Shown here: piece after piece, positions 24,793 through 24,798 of the stretch
Layout of the letters: every line of letters starts with the position of its first letter
Numbering within the stretch: the stretch's first letter is position 1
NCBI GenBank assembly: GCA_002311635.1
Contig: DBZJ01000028.1
Span: 1 to 24,798 of the forward strand
Length of the DNA stretch: 24,798 nt
Direction of reading: 5' to 3'
Origin: Syntrophaceae bacterium UBA1163
Lineage (GTDB): Bacteria; Desulfobacterota; BSN033; UBA1163
Translations under genes and position numbers: made by a program
Notes under the pieces: model-generated
The model's input: the letters and a program-made list of their open reading frames with translations, nothing else
Database searches by the model: none
What the model was told of the DNA's origin: nothing

Positions 24793-24798
24793 TAAAAT

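Overview
The window reads as chromosomal DNA of a Gram-negative anaerobe or microaerophile, most likely of the Desulfobacterota/deltaproteobacterial type. This is an inference from gene content; no rRNA or tRNA gene is present to confirm it. Supporting signs are a two-subunit pyruvate carboxylase, the glutamyl-tRNA route to tetrapyrroles (HemA-HemC-HemD) next to a CcsA/CcsB-type cytochrome c assembly protein, a cobalamin-binding radical SAM protein, an iron-sulfur aldo/keto reductase, a full MreBCD-PBP2-RodA elongasome and a near-consensus sigma-54 promoter.

Layout. (1) 1-1396: a LapA-domain membrane protein and a YihY/BrkB membrane protein on the plus strand. (2) 1490-6569: a two-subunit biotin carboxylase on the minus strand, diverging from pyruvate kinase, so one intergenic region serves both sides of the PEP/pyruvate/oxaloacetate node. 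(3) 6570-11731: an accessory-looking block. It holds a 570-base stretch with no convincing gene, a secreted type-B carboxylesterase with its own terminator, a secreted Gly/Ser/His-rich protein (minus), and a divergent TetR regulator followed by a small secreted protein. The two divergent promoters share an almost identical 18-base element in inverted orientation, which looks like the TetR operator. (4) 11724-18937: a long minus-strand gene series transcribed radical SAM > ccsA-like > hemA > hemC > hemD > HAD phosphatase > Fe-S aldo/keto reductase. The hem genes overlap or nearly touch. A 64-base cloverleaf-like palindromic element sits directly after hemD. (5) 19196-24747: plus-strand mreB-mreC-mreD-mrdA-rodA. 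The last four genes are joined by 4- to 11-base overlaps, and the operon is preceded by a sigma-54-type promoter and a separate sigma-70-type promoter.

Functionally most genes are housekeeping: central carbon anaplerosis, heme supply for c-type cytochromes, and lateral cell-wall synthesis. I did not find a clear new defence, mobile or biosynthetic system. The items most worth a second look are the TetR circuit controlling two unknown secreted proteins, the sigma-54 promoter on the rod-shape operon, and the three-way-junction element inside the heme operon.
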